Assembly (NCBI RefSeq): GCF_016907385.1
Contig: NZ_JAFBBU010000001.1
Span: 2,108,001 to 2,172,000 of the forward strand
Direction of reading: 5' to 3'
Origin: Subtercola frigoramans
Lineage (GTDB): Bacteria > Actinomycetota > Actinomycetes > Actinomycetales > Microbacteriaceae
DNA length: 64,000 nucleotides
Shown here: positions 43,096 through 52,860 of the stretch, piece after piece
Position numbering within the stretch: the first letter of the stretch is position 1
How the letters are laid out: each line of letters opens with the position of its first letter
Notes under the pieces: model-generated
What the model was told of the DNA's origin: nothing
The model's database searches: none
What the model saw: the letters and a program-made list of their open reading frames with translations, nothing else
Program-made: the position numbers and the translations under genes

Positions 43096-44492
43096 CGGCT
43101 TTCGACCGCCCTCAGCGAGTCGAGCAGCTGGGGAACCAGTAGATTGACGTCGCCGCACCCCAGCGTGATCACGAAGTCACCCGGGCGTGCGATGGACGCC
43201 GTGAAGTCGGCGGCCTGCTGCCAGTCAGAGATGAAGGCGACCTTGTCGTGATCGACGAACCGGTCGGAGACAAGGGCACCGGTCACGCCCTCGACCGGAT
43301 CCTCCCGCGCTCCACAGACGTCGAGAACCACGGTGAAGTCGGCTGTGCGTTCGAGAGTCTCGGCGAAGTCACCCGCGAGCAGCTGGGTGCGGCTGTAGAG
43401 GTGCGGCTGGTGCACGGCGATGATACGACCGGCACCGACGACGGTTCGCGCGGCGCTGAGTGCAGCATCCACTTCGGTCGGGTGGTGGGCGTAGTCGTCG
43501 TAGACACTGACGCCTCCGATGGTCTCGTGCAGTTCGAACCGCCTGCCGGTGCCGTCGAAGGACCCGATGGCCTCGAGGCTCTGCGCCGGGTCGAAGCCGA
43601 GGCCCACAAGCACCGCGAAAGCTCCGGCGGCATTGACGGCATTGTGGATGCCCGGCACCCGTAGCTGGCCCGAATACCGTTCACCCAGATAGTCGAGCTC
43701 GAACGACACGGGTCCAGTCGACCCCACAGAGTGCAGCCTCACGTCAGATCCGTCGGCGAACCCGAAGGTCAGCACACGTTCGGCCGAGAGCCGTGACCCC
43801 ACCCGCAAGGCACCGGCGTCGTCGGAGGAGATGACGACGAGTTCGCTGGCATTGTCGGCAAAGGTGACGAAGGCGTCTTCGACGGCCTCAGTGGAGCCGT
43901 AGTGGTCGAGATGGTCGGGGTCGACGTTGGTGATCAGGGCCACGGCAGTGTCGTACAGCAGGAATGACCCGTCTGACTCATCGGCTTCGAGAACGAAGAG
44001 CTCGCCGTCTCCCCACGCAGAACTGGTGCCGAGAGACGAGATCACTCCGCCATTGACGAAGCTCGGGTCGGCCTCGAGGCCGATCAGCCCGGTGACGATC
44101 ATTCCGGTCGAGGTGGTCTTGCCGTGCGCCCCGGCGACCGAGACGAGTCGACGACGATTCACCAGCCAAGCCAGGGCTTGTGAGCGATGCAGCACCGGCA
44201 GCCCCTGCTGCTGGGCACGCAGGTACTCGGGGTTGTCGGGCCAGAGTGCACTGGTGACGACGAGCGTGTCTGCCGTGCCGACGTTGGCCGCGTCGTGCCC
44301 GATGTAGACCGTGGCACCGAGGTCGCGGAGCTTCTGCGCCGTCTTCGAATCAGTGCGATCAGACCCGGTCACCGTGACACCTGCAGCAAGAAACAGCCGG
44401 GCGATTCCGCTCATGCCGGCCCCGCCGATCCCGACGAAGTGAACGGCACCGACATCGGCCGGAATCGGGAGGGTCAGGTCGGGTTTGATCAC
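43092..44492 (-). CDS. murC: UDP-N-acetylmuramate--L-alanine ligase
   Basis: 466 residues. Adds the first residue (L-Ala) of the peptidoglycan stem. Seen: [17 protein letters not shown] (Rossmann), [12 protein letters not shown] (ATP P-loop), [34 protein letters not shown], and the C-terminal domain. Start at the GTG of the [15 protein letters not shown] sequence, which matches family N-termini; an earlier GTG adds 17 residues and is less likely. A 19-bp tandem array separates it from murG. Confidence 0.96.
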   Translation of the reverse strand: MIKPDLTLPIPADVGAVHFVGIGGAGMSGIARLFLAAGVTVTGSDRTDSKTAQKLRDLGATVYIGHDAANVGTADTLVVTSALWPDNPEYLRAQQQGLPVLHRSQALAWLVNRRRLVSVAGAHGKTTSTGMIVTGLIGLEADPSFVNGGVISSLGTSSAWGDGELFVLEADESDGSFLLYDTAVALITNVDPDHLDHYGSTEAVEDAFVTFADNASELVVISSDDAGALRVGSRLSAERVLTFGFADGSDVRLHSVGSTGPVSFELDYLGERYSGQLRVPGIHNAVNAAGAFAVLVGLGFDPAQSLEAIGSFDGTGRRFELHETIGGVSVYDDYAHHPTEVDAALSAARTVVGAGRIIAVHQPHLYSRTQLLAGDFAETLERTADFTVVLDVCGAREDPVEGVTGALVSDRFVDHDKVAFISDWQQAADFTASIARPGDFVITLGCGDVNLLVPQLLDSLRAVESR

Positions 44493-44615
44493 AGGATCGA
44501 TACTTTCTGTCTGGGCGATTCGGTTCGAATACCAGGGTTCCACGTTACGCCGGTTTCGCCCGGCCGGGCCGGCATTGCCGGCTCGACCCTGGTTCGGCGA
44601 GTCGCGCCGGCTCCC

Positions 44616-44729
44616 GGGTCATTCCGGGTTCGCTGGGTCATTCCGGGTTCGCTGGGTCATTCCGGGTTCGCTTGATCATTCCGGGTTCGCTGGATAATTC
44701 CGGATTCGCTGGGTCATACCGGATTCGCC
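44616..44729. repeat. 19-bp tandem repeat, six copies, across the murG 3' end
   Basis: Units start at 44616, 44635, 44654, 44673, 44692 and 44711. Copies 1-3 are identical (GGGTCATTCCGGGTTCGCT); copies 4-6 carry a few changes. The last unit contains the murG stop codon, so the array extends from the coding end into the murG-murC gap. 19 is not a multiple of three, so changes in copy number would not extend the protein but would move murC away from murG. Confidence 0.92.
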
Positions 44730-45805
44730 GGGCCGGGCAGTACGGCGAGGTCGATGAGGTCGGCCATCCGGGCAGAGCCGTCTCGCACTCCCGTGCCTGC
44801 CGCCGACGATGCCATCTGGATGATGCGAGAGGGGTCGGCCAACAGCGGCAGCAGAGTCGACGTCACCCACTCCGGAACGAATTCGGCGTCGGCGACGAGG
44901 ATCGCGCCGCCGGACGCAACGATGTCCTCGGCATTGAAGCGCTGCTCGCCGTTGCCGACGGCGTAGGGTACGAGGGCCGAGGCGATCCCGAGCGCAGCGA
45001 GCTCCGAAACAGTGGCGGCTCCAGCCCGCGAGACGGCGAAATCCGCCGCGGCGAGGGCGAGTTCCATGCGATCGCAGTAGCGCAGGAGGTGATAACCCTC
45101 GGTCTCCGGGTCGACCAGGCTGGAGCGGTCGCCCACGATGTGCACGATCTGGTACCCAGCGTCGATGATCGCCGGCACCGACGCGAAGATCGTGGCGTTG
45201 ATCTGTTCCGCGCCGAGTGAGCCACCCGTGACCAGGAGTGTCGGCCGGTCGGCGGTCAATCCGAAGAATTCCCTCGCCTCAGCACGCGCAGCATCGCGGT
45301 CGAGGTTCTCGATCTCTGCCCGGAGGGGCATTCCCACGAATCTCGCGTGGGGCAGCGGCGTCACCCGGAAGGCGACACCCACGAACGGGGTGAATCGTGC
45401 GCCGAGCCGATTGGCGAGCCCCGGCTTGGCATTCGCCTCATGGATGACCAGCGGAACCTTCGCGCGCCGGGCAGCCAGGTACGCCGGCGCGGCCGCGTAG
45501 CCACCGTAGCCGATGACCACGTCGACGCCCCGGCTCACCATCAGTGTCGTGAGGTCGGAGATCACCCGGGCCAGTCGCGGGCCGAATGAGACGGCGGCCC
45601 GGTTCGGGCGCCGGGGAAAGGGCAGTTTGGGAATCGCGACGAGTTCGTAGCCCCTGGCCGGCACCAGGCGCGCCTCGAGCCCCGCCGCCGTTCCCACGAC
45701 GATGATCTCGGCCTCGGGTTCGCGCCGGCGCAGCTCATCAGCCGTGGCGAGCAGAGGGTTGACGTGGCCCGCGGTTCCGCCACCGGCAAGGAGGTACGTC
45801 GTCAC
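44714..45805 (-). CDS. murG: UDP-GlcNAc--undecaprenyl-pyrophosphoryl-MurNAc-pentapeptide GlcNAc transferase
   Basis: 363 residues. Makes lipid II from lipid I at the inner membrane face. Seen: YLLAGGGTAGHVNPLLATADELRRR (glycine loop 1), GYGGYAAAPAYLAAR, VIHEANAKPGLANR, LLVTGGSLGAEQINATI, and DFAVSRAGAATVSELAALGIASALVPY (donor site). GTG start overlapping the ftsW stop (GTGA). Its last codons (ANPV, stop) fall in the first unit of a 19-bp repeat as read on the minus strand. Confidence 0.97.
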   Translation of the reverse strand: MTTYLLAGGGTAGHVNPLLATADELRRREPEAEIIVVGTAAGLEARLVPARGYELVAIPKLPFPRRPNRAAVSFGPRLARVISDLTTLMVSRGVDVVIGYGGYAAAPAYLAARRAKVPLVIHEANAKPGLANRLGARFTPFVGVAFRVTPLPHARFVGMPLRAEIENLDRDAARAEAREFFGLTADRPTLLVTGGSLGAEQINATIFASVPAIIDAGYQIVHIVGDRSSLVDPETEGYHLLRYCDRMELALAAADFAVSRAGAATVSELAALGIASALVPYAVGNGEQRFNAEDIVASGGAILVADAEFVPEWVTSTLLPLLADPSRIIQMASSAAGTGVRDGSARMADLIDLAVLPGPANPV

Positions 45806-47127
45806 CGCTGAGCTCGCTGGCTGCGCGCCGGCTGGCTGGCTGCGGGCTGGCGTGATCCGGGCTGGCTGCGTGCCGGCTGGCGGGGCGCGGGCTGGCTGCG
45901 GGCTGGCTGGCGCGGGGCTCGGTTACGTGCGGCAGGTGCTGGCCCGGTGGCGGCCAGGTCGTCGTCGGTGGGCAGGGTCGTCTGACCGCGCGCGATCGAC
46001 AGCACGACCCCGATGGCGATGAGAGTCGTGATGAGTGCAGAACCGCCAGAGGAGATGAGCGGCAGCGGAACACCGAGCACCGGCAGCACGCCGAGCACGA
46101 CGGCGATATTGATGAACGCCTGGCTGAGGATCCAGACCATCACCGACCCGGACACGACCCGGGAGAACATGTCGTGGCTCGATCGCACGATGCGAAGGAA
46201 TGCGATCGCCAGGGCGATGAAGAGCCCGATCACGACGAGCGCGCCGATCAGGCCGAGTTCCTCCCCGATGATGGCGAAGATGAAATCGTTGTCGGCTGCC
46301 GGCAACCACGACCACTTGGCCTTGGAGTTGCCGAGGCCCACGCCGAAGAACCCACCTGCTGCGAGGGCGTACTTGCCGTGCAGCGACTGCCAGCACTCCC
46401 CCGAGGTGTCGGTGCATGCAGAGCCGAGGAACGAGAAGATACGCGACACGCGGCTCGCACTGGTGAAGGCGATGACCACGATGCCGAAGGCGCCGAGTAT
46501 GACCGGCACCGCGAGCATCCGGAGCTTGATACCGGCGAAGAAGAGCGCTCCCAGAATGAGCCCTGCCATGATGATGACGGTTCCCAGGTCGCCGCCCATC
46601 AGCACGAGCAGAACCGCTGCGCCGGCCACCGGGATGATCGGGATGGCCACATGGCCCCAGAGGTTCAGGTACCGCTGTTTCTTGGCGAGAATCACGCCGA
46701 GCCAGATGACGAGCCCGACCTTGATCAGCTCGGAGGGCTGCATGTTGAACCCGCCGATGCCGATCCAGTTGAGGTTGCCACCGACTTCGATGCCCAGTGG
46801 GGTGTAGAGCACCAGCAGCTGGAGAAAGGCGCCACCGGCGAGTGCGAGCCAGCCCCACCGCTTCCAGAACCGCATCGGCAGCCGCGAGATCACCAGCATG
46901 AGGGGCACACCGATCAGCGCGAACAGGCCCTGCCGCCAGAAGATGCCGAAGAAGCCCTGCCGAGCCGTGAACGAGTCGACCGACGACGAGGAGAGAACCA
47001 TGACGAGGCCGAGAATGACGAGGAAGAGCGTGGTACCGAGCAGCAGATAGTAGTTGCTCGACTCTGCCTGGAAGGCCCGGCCGACCGAGATGCGGGCCGT
47101 ACGGGCCGGGCGTAGCGTTGTTGTCAG
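45802..47127 (-). CDS. ftsW: Lipid II polymerase / division protein FtsW (apparent CTG start)
   Basis: 441 residues from the CTG. SEDS-family glycosyltransferase that works with FtsI at the septum. TM1 is ESSNYYLLLGTTLFLVILGLVMVLSSSSVDSF; later GGNLNWIGIGGFNMQPSELIKVG, MGGDLGTVIIM and PLPLISSGGSALITTL are family hallmarks. The first in-frame ATG lies inside TM1 and would cut it. Upstream there is no ATG, GTG or TTG in frame; an in-frame stop sits two codons before a CTG that overlaps the murD stop (CTGA) and has GGAGGTGAG five bases upstream. So the start is most likely CTG, giving [17 protein letters not shown]. The C-terminus has a Gln/Pro/Ser/Arg repeat tail. Confidence 0.9.
   Translation of the reverse strand: MTTTLRPARTARISVGRAFQAESSNYYLLLGTTLFLVILGLVMVLSSSSVDSFTARQGFFGIFWRQGLFALIGVPLMLVISRLPMRFWKRWGWLALAGGAFLQLLVLYTPLGIEVGGNLNWIGIGGFNMQPSELIKVGLVIWLGVILAKKQRYLNLWGHVAIPIIPVAGAAVLLVLMGGDLGTVIIMAGLILGALFFAGIKLRMLAVPVILGAFGIVVIAFTSASRVSRIFSFLGSACTDTSGECWQSLHGKYALAAGGFFGVGLGNSKAKWSWLPAADNDFIFAIIGEELGLIGALVVIGLFIALAIAFLRIVRSSHDMFSRVVSGSVMVWILSQAFINIAVVLGVLPVLGVPLPLISSGGSALITTLIAIGVVLSIARGQTTLPTDDDLAATGPAPAARNRAPRQPARSQPAPRQPARSQPGSRQPAASQPARSQRAQR
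45805..45918 (-). repeat. In-frame 30-bp repeats coding the FtsW C-terminal tail
   Basis: The tail reads about three 10-residue units of the type RQPARSQPAP, RQPARSQPGS, RQPAASQPAR. It is basic, lies after the last transmembrane helix, and should face the cytosol. DNA units are near-identical (CGCCAGCC...CGCAGCCAGCC), so copy number could vary between strains. Confidence 0.8.
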
Positions 47128-48671
47128 CTGCGCTCACCTCCCAGATAGTCGTTCACAGCCCTGGCAAACTGGGCGCCTCTGTCGTTGTAGTCGACGAACT
47201 GGTCCATCGAGGCTCCGGCCGGGGCCAGGAGCACGACGTCACCCGGCATGGCCACCGCTGCTGCCAGTCGAACTGCAGCCGACATCACTGATTCGGCACC
47301 GGTGCCGTCGCCTGCCCCGGAGCCCTCTTCGACCCTGGTGCCGCCGCCAATTCCCGTACCGTCTTCAGTCTCGGTGCCGCCGACCTCGAAGACGGGTACC
47401 CCGGGCGCGTGTCGCTGGAATGCGAGCCGCAACTCGGTTCGATCTGCGCCGATGAGCACGGCCGCACGCAGCCTTCCCGAGCGCGCCGCGACGAGAGGCC
47501 CGACATCGACCCCCTTCAGTAGGCCGCCGGCGATCCAGACCACCGATTCGAATGCACCGAGCGAGGCATCGGCCGCGTGGGCATTCGTCGCTTTGGAGTC
47601 GTTGACCCACTCGATGCCGTTTGCGGTTGCCACGGTCTCGATACGGTGGTGGTCGAGTTCGAAGAGCGAGAGTGCACGCCTGATCGCCTCGATCGGCACG
47701 CCGAAACTGCGGGCCAGGGCGGCGGCCGCGAGCACGTTCGCGACCATGTGCGGCGCCGCGAGCCCGCGAGCGGCGAGGTTGGCAACCGTCGTGATCTCGA
47801 GGGCCGAGATCCGCCTGTCGTCGGTGAAGGCACGATCGCACAGAATGCCGTCGACCAGGCCGAAGTCACTGAGCCCCGGTACCCCGAGCCCGAAGCCGAT
47901 GGCGCGGCACCCCTCGACGACCTCGGCGTTCTCGACCATGGCGAGGGTGCGGGCATCCGATCGGTTGTAGACGCAGGCGACCCTGGTGTTCGTGTAGACG
48001 CGCGCCTTGGCATCGACGTAGGCCTGCATCGAACCGTGCCAGTCGAGGTGGTCTTCGGCGATATTGAGACAGACCGAGGCGTACGGCGACATGCTCGAAG
48101 TGGAGTGCAACTGATAGCTCGAGAGTTCGACGACCAGCACGTCGAACCCCTGAGGGTCACGGATCGCGTCGAGAACGGGAATGCCGATGTTGCCGCAGGG
48201 TGCCGCGCGCAAGCCGCCCTCGACGAGCATGGTCGCGGTGAGCTGTGTGGTGGTGGTCTTTCCGTTCGTGCCGGTGATGGCGATCCACTCGGCCGGCGTG
48301 CCGACCTTGTCACGCAGGCGCCAGGCCAGTTCGACGTCACCCCAGATGGCGATACCCCGGCTTTCAGCCCAGGCGAGCACCGGATGATCGGGGTGGAACC
48401 CCGGCGACACCACCAGCACCTCGGGGTCGAGCTCCACCAGCACCTCGGGCGGTCCGTCGAGTTTCTCGTCGAGCACCAGCGACGCGCCGATCACCTCGAC
48501 GAGCTGGATCTGCGATTCGGCCGCCCGCTGGGCGACGACCAGAACGCGGGCCCCCAGCTCAGCGAGGGTGTCGGCCACCGAGAACCCGGTCTTGCCGAGG
48601 CCGAGCACGCCGACCCGGAGCCCCACCCAGTCCGAGTGCCAGCTGGTCAGTGTGTCGAGCCGATCGGTCAC
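47124..48671 (-). CDS. murD: UDP-N-acetylmuramoyl-L-alanine--D-glutamate ligase
   Basis: 515 residues. Adds D-Glu to the stem peptide. Seen: [37 protein letters not shown] (P-loop), [32 protein letters not shown] [18 protein letters not shown], and [22 protein letters not shown] Gly/Thr/Glu-rich insertion (about residues 427-457, around [19 protein letters not shown]) precedes the last conserved motif; the protein is therefore longer than usual. I chose the GTG that overlaps the mraY stop (GTGA), matching other junctions in this block; an ATG five codons earlier is the alternative. Confidence 0.95.
   Translation of the reverse strand: MTDRLDTLTSWHSDWVGLRVGVLGLGKTGFSVADTLAELGARVLVVAQRAAESQIQLVEVIGASLVLDEKLDGPPEVLVELDPEVLVVSPGFHPDHPVLAWAESRGIAIWGDVELAWRLRDKVGTPAEWIAITGTNGKTTTTQLTATMLVEGGLRAAPCGNIGIPVLDAIRDPQGFDVLVVELSSYQLHSTSSMSPYASVCLNIAEDHLDWHGSMQAYVDAKARVYTNTRVACVYNRSDARTLAMVENAEVVEGCRAIGFGLGVPGLSDFGLVDGILCDRAFTDDRRISALEITTVANLAARGLAAPHMVANVLAAAALARSFGVPIEAIRRALSLFELDHHRIETVATANGIEWVNDSKATNAHAADASLGAFESVVWIAGGLLKGVDVGPLVAARSGRLRAAVLIGADRTELRLAFQRHAPGVPVFEVGGTETEDGTGIGGGTRVEEGSGAGDGTGAESVMSAAVRLAAAVAMPGDVVLLAPAGASMDQFVDYNDRGAQFARAVNDYLGGERS
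47133..47141 (-). promoter_or_regulatory. Ribosome binding site that sets the ftsW CTG start
   Basis: GGAGGTGAG on the minus strand, a full match to the anti-Shine-Dalgarno, sits five bases before the CTG at 47127. It lies within the last codons of murD. No other start codon is at usable distance. Confidence 0.75.
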
Positions 48672-49765
48672 GTCTGCAGGATCCATTCGAGGTAGAACGC
48701 GCCCACACCGGCTGCAACACAGAGACCGGCGATGATCCAGAAGCGAACGACGATCGTCACCTCGGCCCAGCCCTTCACCTCGAAGTGGTGGTGCAACGGG
48801 CTTGCCCGCCAGATGCGTTTGCCGCCGGTGAGCCGGAAGTAGGTGAGCTGGATGACCCCCTGGCCGGCGACGATGACGAAGATGCCGCCGATCAGGACGA
48901 GGAGGAGCTCTGTGCGGCTCTCGATCGCAAGGGCCACGAGTGCCCCGCCGATAGCAAGCGAACCGGTGTCACCCAGAAAGATCTTGGCAGGATTGGTGTT
49001 CCACCAGAGAAATCCGATCAGCGCACCCGAGATCGCCGCCGCGATCACCGCGAGGTCGAGGGGCTGGCTGACGTTGTAACACTTGAACTGCACGTCGGGG
49101 TCGAGGGTGAGGCTCGAGCACGACTGGTTGGCCTGCCAGAACCCGATGATGATGAACGAGCCGATTGCCAGGATGGCCGAGCCAGGTGCGAGCCCGTCGA
49201 GCCCGTCGGTCAGGTTCACGGCGTTCGACGTCGCGATCACCATGATGACGATCCACGCGACGAATGCAATGATGCCGATGACCAGGCCCCACGAGAGAAA
49301 GTCGAAGTCGAGGTCGCGTACCACGGAGATGTGCGTCGATGCGGCAGTGTTGCCCCGGGCATCCGGAAAACTGATCGCGAGCAGGGCGAACGCCCCACCG
49401 ACCACGATCTGGCCGACGATCTTCGCGGCCGGGCCGAGTCCGAGGCTGCGTTTCTTGTGCGTCTTGATGAAGTCGTCGACGAAACCGACCACGCCGAGGC
49501 CGACCATCAGGAACAGCACCAGCAGAACGGAGGTCGCCGGAGGGTTCTGCGTGATGAGCAGTGCCACGAAGTACCCGAAGAGCGTGGCGAGAATGATGAC
49601 GATGCCACCCATGGTCGGCGTGCCGCGTTTCACCTGGTGGGAGCTCGGGCCGTCGATGTTGATGTACTGGCCCCAGGCGAGCTTCTTGAAGAGCCTGATG
49701 AAGACCGGCGTCATGAAGAGCGAGAAGACCATCGACAGTCCGCCGGCGGCGATGAGGGTGATCAT
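48668..49765 (-). CDS. mraY: Phospho-N-acetylmuramoyl-pentapeptide transferase
   Basis: 365 residues, ten transmembrane helices. Makes lipid I by moving phospho-MurNAc-pentapeptide to undecaprenyl phosphate. Seen: [31 protein letters not shown] (Asp pair), [30 protein letters not shown], and [13 protein letters not shown]. The ATG overlaps the murF stop (ATGA). A loop between TM6 and TM7 carries two Cys ([19 protein letters not shown]), possibly a disulfide on the outer side. Confidence 0.97.
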   Translation of the reverse strand: MITLIAAGGLSMVFSLFMTPVFIRLFKKLAWGQYINIDGPSSHQVKRGTPTMGGIVIILATLFGYFVALLITQNPPATSVLLVLFLMVGLGVVGFVDDFIKTHKKRSLGLGPAAKIVGQIVVGGAFALLAISFPDARGNTAASTHISVVRDLDFDFLSWGLVIGIIAFVAWIVIMVIATSNAVNLTDGLDGLAPGSAILAIGSFIIIGFWQANQSCSSLTLDPDVQFKCYNVSQPLDLAVIAAAISGALIGFLWWNTNPAKIFLGDTGSLAIGGALVALAIESRTELLLVLIGGIFVIVAGQGVIQLTYFRLTGGKRIWRASPLHHHFEVKGWAEVTIVVRFWIIAGLCVAAGVGAFYLEWILQT

Positions 49766-51189
49766 GCGAAACGCTCCCCCAGCCTGTCGCCCAAGAAGCG
49801 AAGGCCAGCGGAGTTCGACGACTTCACGAGCACGACGTCACCGCTTCGAAGTTCTGCTTCGAGCACAGCGTATGCCTCGTCGGCCGTCGCGAAGAAGACC
49901 GACTCGCCATCCCACGAACCTTCCTGCGTGGCGGCGAGGTGCAGGGCCAGCGCCCCTTCGCCCACCACGAAGATCCGCTCGATGCCCAGACGCACGATCG
50001 TGCGGCCGATGCGGTCGTGCTCTTCGAGCGAGAACTCGCCGAGCTCACTCATCTCCCCCAGAATCGCAACGCGACGGATGCCCGGGCCAGAGATCTGCGC
50101 CAGGGTCTTCAGCCCCGCCAACATCGAGTCGGGGCTGGCGTTGTACGCGTCGTTGATGATCGTGACGCCCTGCGTGCCCTGCACTACCTCCATGCGCCAC
50201 CGCTCGGCGCGAGTGACGGATTCGAGGGCGGTCACGATGGCTGCGAGGGGCACCTCAAGGGTGTGGGCGACCGCCGCGGCCGCGAGGGCGTTCGTCACGT
50301 GGTGCTCACCCAGCACACTGAAATGTACACGGGCGGATTCACCGGTCGGCAGGGTGAGCGTGAAATCGGTCCCGCTCGGCGTTGCGACGAGGGAGGAGGC
50401 CCGCACATCGGCCCTCGGGTCTAGACCGAACCAGAGAATGCCGGCCCGGGTCTTCTCAGCCATGCCGGCAACCCGGTAGTCGTCGAAGTTCAGCACGGCG
50501 ACATCGGTCGGCACCAGGTCGGTGACCATCTCCGTCTTGGTCTGGAGAGTCTTCTCGATGCCACCGAACTCGCCGGCATGGGCCAGACCCACCATCAGCA
50601 CGACGCCGATGTCGGGTCTCGCCATGCGTACGAGTCTGGTGATCTCGCCTGGTTTGCTGGCTCCCATCTCAGCCACCAGGTACCGGGAGTCAGATTCGAG
50701 TTTCAGCATCGTGAGAGGTGCGCCGACCTCGTTGTTGAACGAATCCCGGGGCGCAACCGTCGGGCCGCGACCTTCGAGAATGGTGCGTACCAGGTTCTTG
50801 GTTGTCGTCTTGCCGTTGGACCCGGTGATGCCGATCACCTTGAGAGTTCCGTCAGCACGGATGCGCCGCACCACTTCGGTGGCGAGCATTCCGAGCGCAT
50901 CGACGGAATTCGCCACGACGATCTGTGGAATCGCCAGGTCATCGAGCACCCGCTCCACGACGACGAGATCCGCGCCGTTTTCGACGGCGGCCGGCACATA
51001 GAGGTGGCCGTCGCTGAATTCGCCGGGTTTGGCCACGAAGATGCCACCGGGCACGATCTCCCGCGAGTCGGTGTCGACGGGGCCGTTGACGATCGTCGAC
51101 TCCGACGTTCCGAGCTGCACAGCGTGGTCACCGAGAACGAGCGTTCCCCCGACGATCCGCGTCAGTTCACCGAGCGTGAGGTCGATCAT
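49762..51189 (-). CDS. murF: UDP-N-acetylmuramoyl-tripeptide--D-alanyl-D-alanine ligase
   Basis: 475 residues. Adds D-Ala-D-Ala to complete the pentapeptide. Seen: [16 protein letters not shown], the N-terminal UDP-binding [40 protein letters not shown] (P-loop), [44 protein letters not shown]. The start is the ATG of MIDLTLGE, 64 bases after murE; an earlier in-frame ATG would overlap murE and adds unrelated residues. Confidence 0.95.
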   Translation of the reverse strand: MIDLTLGELTRIVGGTLVLGDHAVQLGTSESTIVNGPVDTDSREIVPGGIFVAKPGEFSDGHLYVPAAVENGADLVVVERVLDDLAIPQIVVANSVDALGMLATEVVRRIRADGTLKVIGITGSNGKTTTKNLVRTILEGRGPTVAPRDSFNNEVGAPLTMLKLESDSRYLVAEMGASKPGEITRLVRMARPDIGVVLMVGLAHAGEFGGIEKTLQTKTEMVTDLVPTDVAVLNFDDYRVAGMAEKTRAGILWFGLDPRADVRASSLVATPSGTDFTLTLPTGESARVHFSVLGEHHVTNALAAAAVAHTLEVPLAAIVTALESVTRAERWRMEVVQGTQGVTIINDAYNASPDSMLAGLKTLAQISGPGIRRVAILGEMSELGEFSLEEHDRIGRTIVRLGIERIFVVGEGALALHLAATQEGSWDGESVFFATADEAYAVLEAELRSGDVVLVKSSNSAGLRFLGDRLGERFA

Positions 51190-51253
51190 ACGACGAGACC
51201 GGCCTGGGCCATGGAGGCCTGTGATGGTGCGGAGGTACGGGTCATGTTCACTG

Positions 51254-52795
51254 TCAGAGCCATCCAAATTCATGAAGCGCCAGGCGCGCATCGTCTCGTG
51301 CGGAGTAGGGCAGGTGCTCGCCCCCCACTTCGTGGTAGTCCTCGTGGCCGGGGCCCGCGTACAGGATCACGTCAGCCGGTGTGGCGACGCTGAGCGCCTG
51401 CCGGAATGCCGTGCGCGGGTCGGCCACCTCGTAGAGCTCACGCCCCGGCACCGCGGCCGTGGCCGCGTCGACCAGGACCTTCCTGATGGATGCTGGATCC
51501 TCGGTTCTCGGGTGAAAATCCGTGATCACCACCACGTCGGCGAGACGGGCCGCGATCTCACCCATCTCCTGGCGCTTGCTCGGGTCGCGGTCGCCGTCGG
51601 CACCGAAGACCATGATGATCCGGCCGTCGGTGACGCGCCGGAGGGAATCGAGAGTGCTGGTGAAGGCATCGGGGCTGTGGCCGTAGTCGATGAAGACTGC
51701 CGGGCCGTCATTCTGGATGCGCTCCGCGCGCCCCGGAATGTAGACCCGGATTCCGCCGTCACGCTCCACCGCCGCGGCAATCGCGCTGAGCTGTACTCCC
51801 GATTCGACCAGCATCACGATCGCCAGGGCGGCGTTCTCAGCCATGTGGCGGCCGAGCACGGGAATCGACGTGGTGATGCTCTGGTCGTCGGGGCCACTCA
51901 GAATGAAGCGGGTCTCGTCGATCGTCTCCCGCAAGATAGCGGCGTACCAGTCGGCCGCCTGTCCCGGGTACGTCGAAACCGTCGCGACCGGAATGGCAGC
52001 GGTGCGGGCCAGCCGTCGACCCCACTCTGCATCGGTGATCGCGACGCCGCGGCGCGCGCGCTCCGGCGTGAAGAGGGGCTGTTTCGCCTCGAAGTAGTTC
52101 TGCATCGTCTGGTAGTCGTCGAGGTGGTCGTGGGTCAGGTTCGTGAACCCGACCACGTCGAAGACGATGCCGTCGACCCGGTGACGGGTCAACGCCTGCG
52201 CTGACACCTCGATGATGACCGCTTCAGCCTCGGCCTCGCTCATCCTGGCGAGCATGGCGTGCACCTCGGTCGCCTCGGGAGTGGTCAGCGAGCTCGTGAT
52301 GGCGAAGTCGCCGATGCGTCGCTCGGCAGTGGTGCTGAGCCCGGCGAGCACACCGAGCTGCTTCAGCAGGGCTTCGAGAATGTAGGCGACGCTGGTCTTG
52401 CCGTTCGTGCCGGTCACGCCGAACAGGGTCGGGGGGTTCTCCGCGGTGCGATACACCCACGCAGAGAGTGCGCCGAGAGCCGTTCGCGGGTCGTCGATGA
52501 CCAGCACGGGAAGACCAGAGCGTGCTGCGAGGGTCGCACCACGGGCATCCGTCACGATGGCGACCGCACCTTTCGCGCGGGCGTCGTCGACGAACTGTGC
52601 GCCGTGGGCGTGAACCCCGGCCAGTCCCACGTAGAGGTCACCGGGTTCGACGGCTTTCGACGAGAGGGTGATGCCCGAGATCACCAGGCCGTCGACATCT
52701 CCCCTGGCGTCGAGCCCGAAGTGCTCCACGAGGTCTGCAACGGGCCTGACTGCCGGATGCTGTGGCCTCAGCCGCTGGTTAACCTCTGTCGTCAC
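51254..52795 (-). CDS. murE: UDP-N-acetylmuramoyl-tripeptide synthetase MurE (atypical specificity motif)
   Basis: 513 residues. Adds the third, usually diamino, acid of the stem peptide. Seen: ISGITLSSKAVEPGDLYVGL, VTGTNGKTSVAYIL (P-loop), TTPEATEVHAML, NLTHDHLDDY, DYGHSPDAF, GHEDYHE. In enzymes for meso-diaminopimelate the specificity loop is DNPR; here residues 425-430 read TDFHPR, so the Asp and Asn are replaced by Phe and His while Pro-Arg stay. Many Microbacteriaceae have other diamino acids (2,4-diaminobutyrate, ornithine, lysine) in B-type peptidoglycan, so a different amino acid is likely; which one cannot be told. GTG start with AGGAG upstream. Confidence 0.94.
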   Translation of the reverse strand: MTTEVNQRLRPQHPAVRPVADLVEHFGLDARGDVDGLVISGITLSSKAVEPGDLYVGLAGVHAHGAQFVDDARAKGAVAIVTDARGATLAARSGLPVLVIDDPRTALGALSAWVYRTAENPPTLFGVTGTNGKTSVAYILEALLKQLGVLAGLSTTAERRIGDFAITSSLTTPEATEVHAMLARMSEAEAEAVIIEVSAQALTRHRVDGIVFDVVGFTNLTHDHLDDYQTMQNYFEAKQPLFTPERARRGVAITDAEWGRRLARTAAIPVATVSTYPGQAADWYAAILRETIDETRFILSGPDDQSITTSIPVLGRHMAENAALAIVMLVESGVQLSAIAAAVERDGGIRVYIPGRAERIQNDGPAVFIDYGHSPDAFTSTLDSLRRVTDGRIIMVFGADGDRDPSKRQEMGEIAARLADVVVITDFHPRTEDPASIRKVLVDAATAAVPGRELYEVADPRTAFRQALSVATPADVILYAGPGHEDYHEVGGEHLPYSARDDARLALHEFGWL

Positions 52796-52860
52796 GGTGG
52801 CGGCTCCTGAAGTCTTGGGCTGGGTGTTGGGATGCTGAACGGCGACGTGCGTACCGCGTT

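Noticed and set aside
44485..44697. Plus-strand small frame with repeated [17 protein letters not shown] units
   Set aside because: It is the 19-bp tandem repeat translated; no independent sign of coding.
45923..47137. Alternative minus-strand frame starting GTG at 47137 within ftsW; possible frameshift
   Set aside because: The product is His/Arg-rich and not FtsW-like, while the neighbouring frame encodes all FtsW motifs without interruption. So no frameshift; the issue is the start codon only.
48650..50479. 609-codon plus-strand frame opposite mraY and murF
   Set aside because: Antisense shadow; composition dominated by Asp, Arg and Glu and no recognisable domain.
51190..51291. Longer N-terminus for murF starting within murE
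   Set aside because: The extra 34 residues are not like MurF, and the inner ATG matches the family start.
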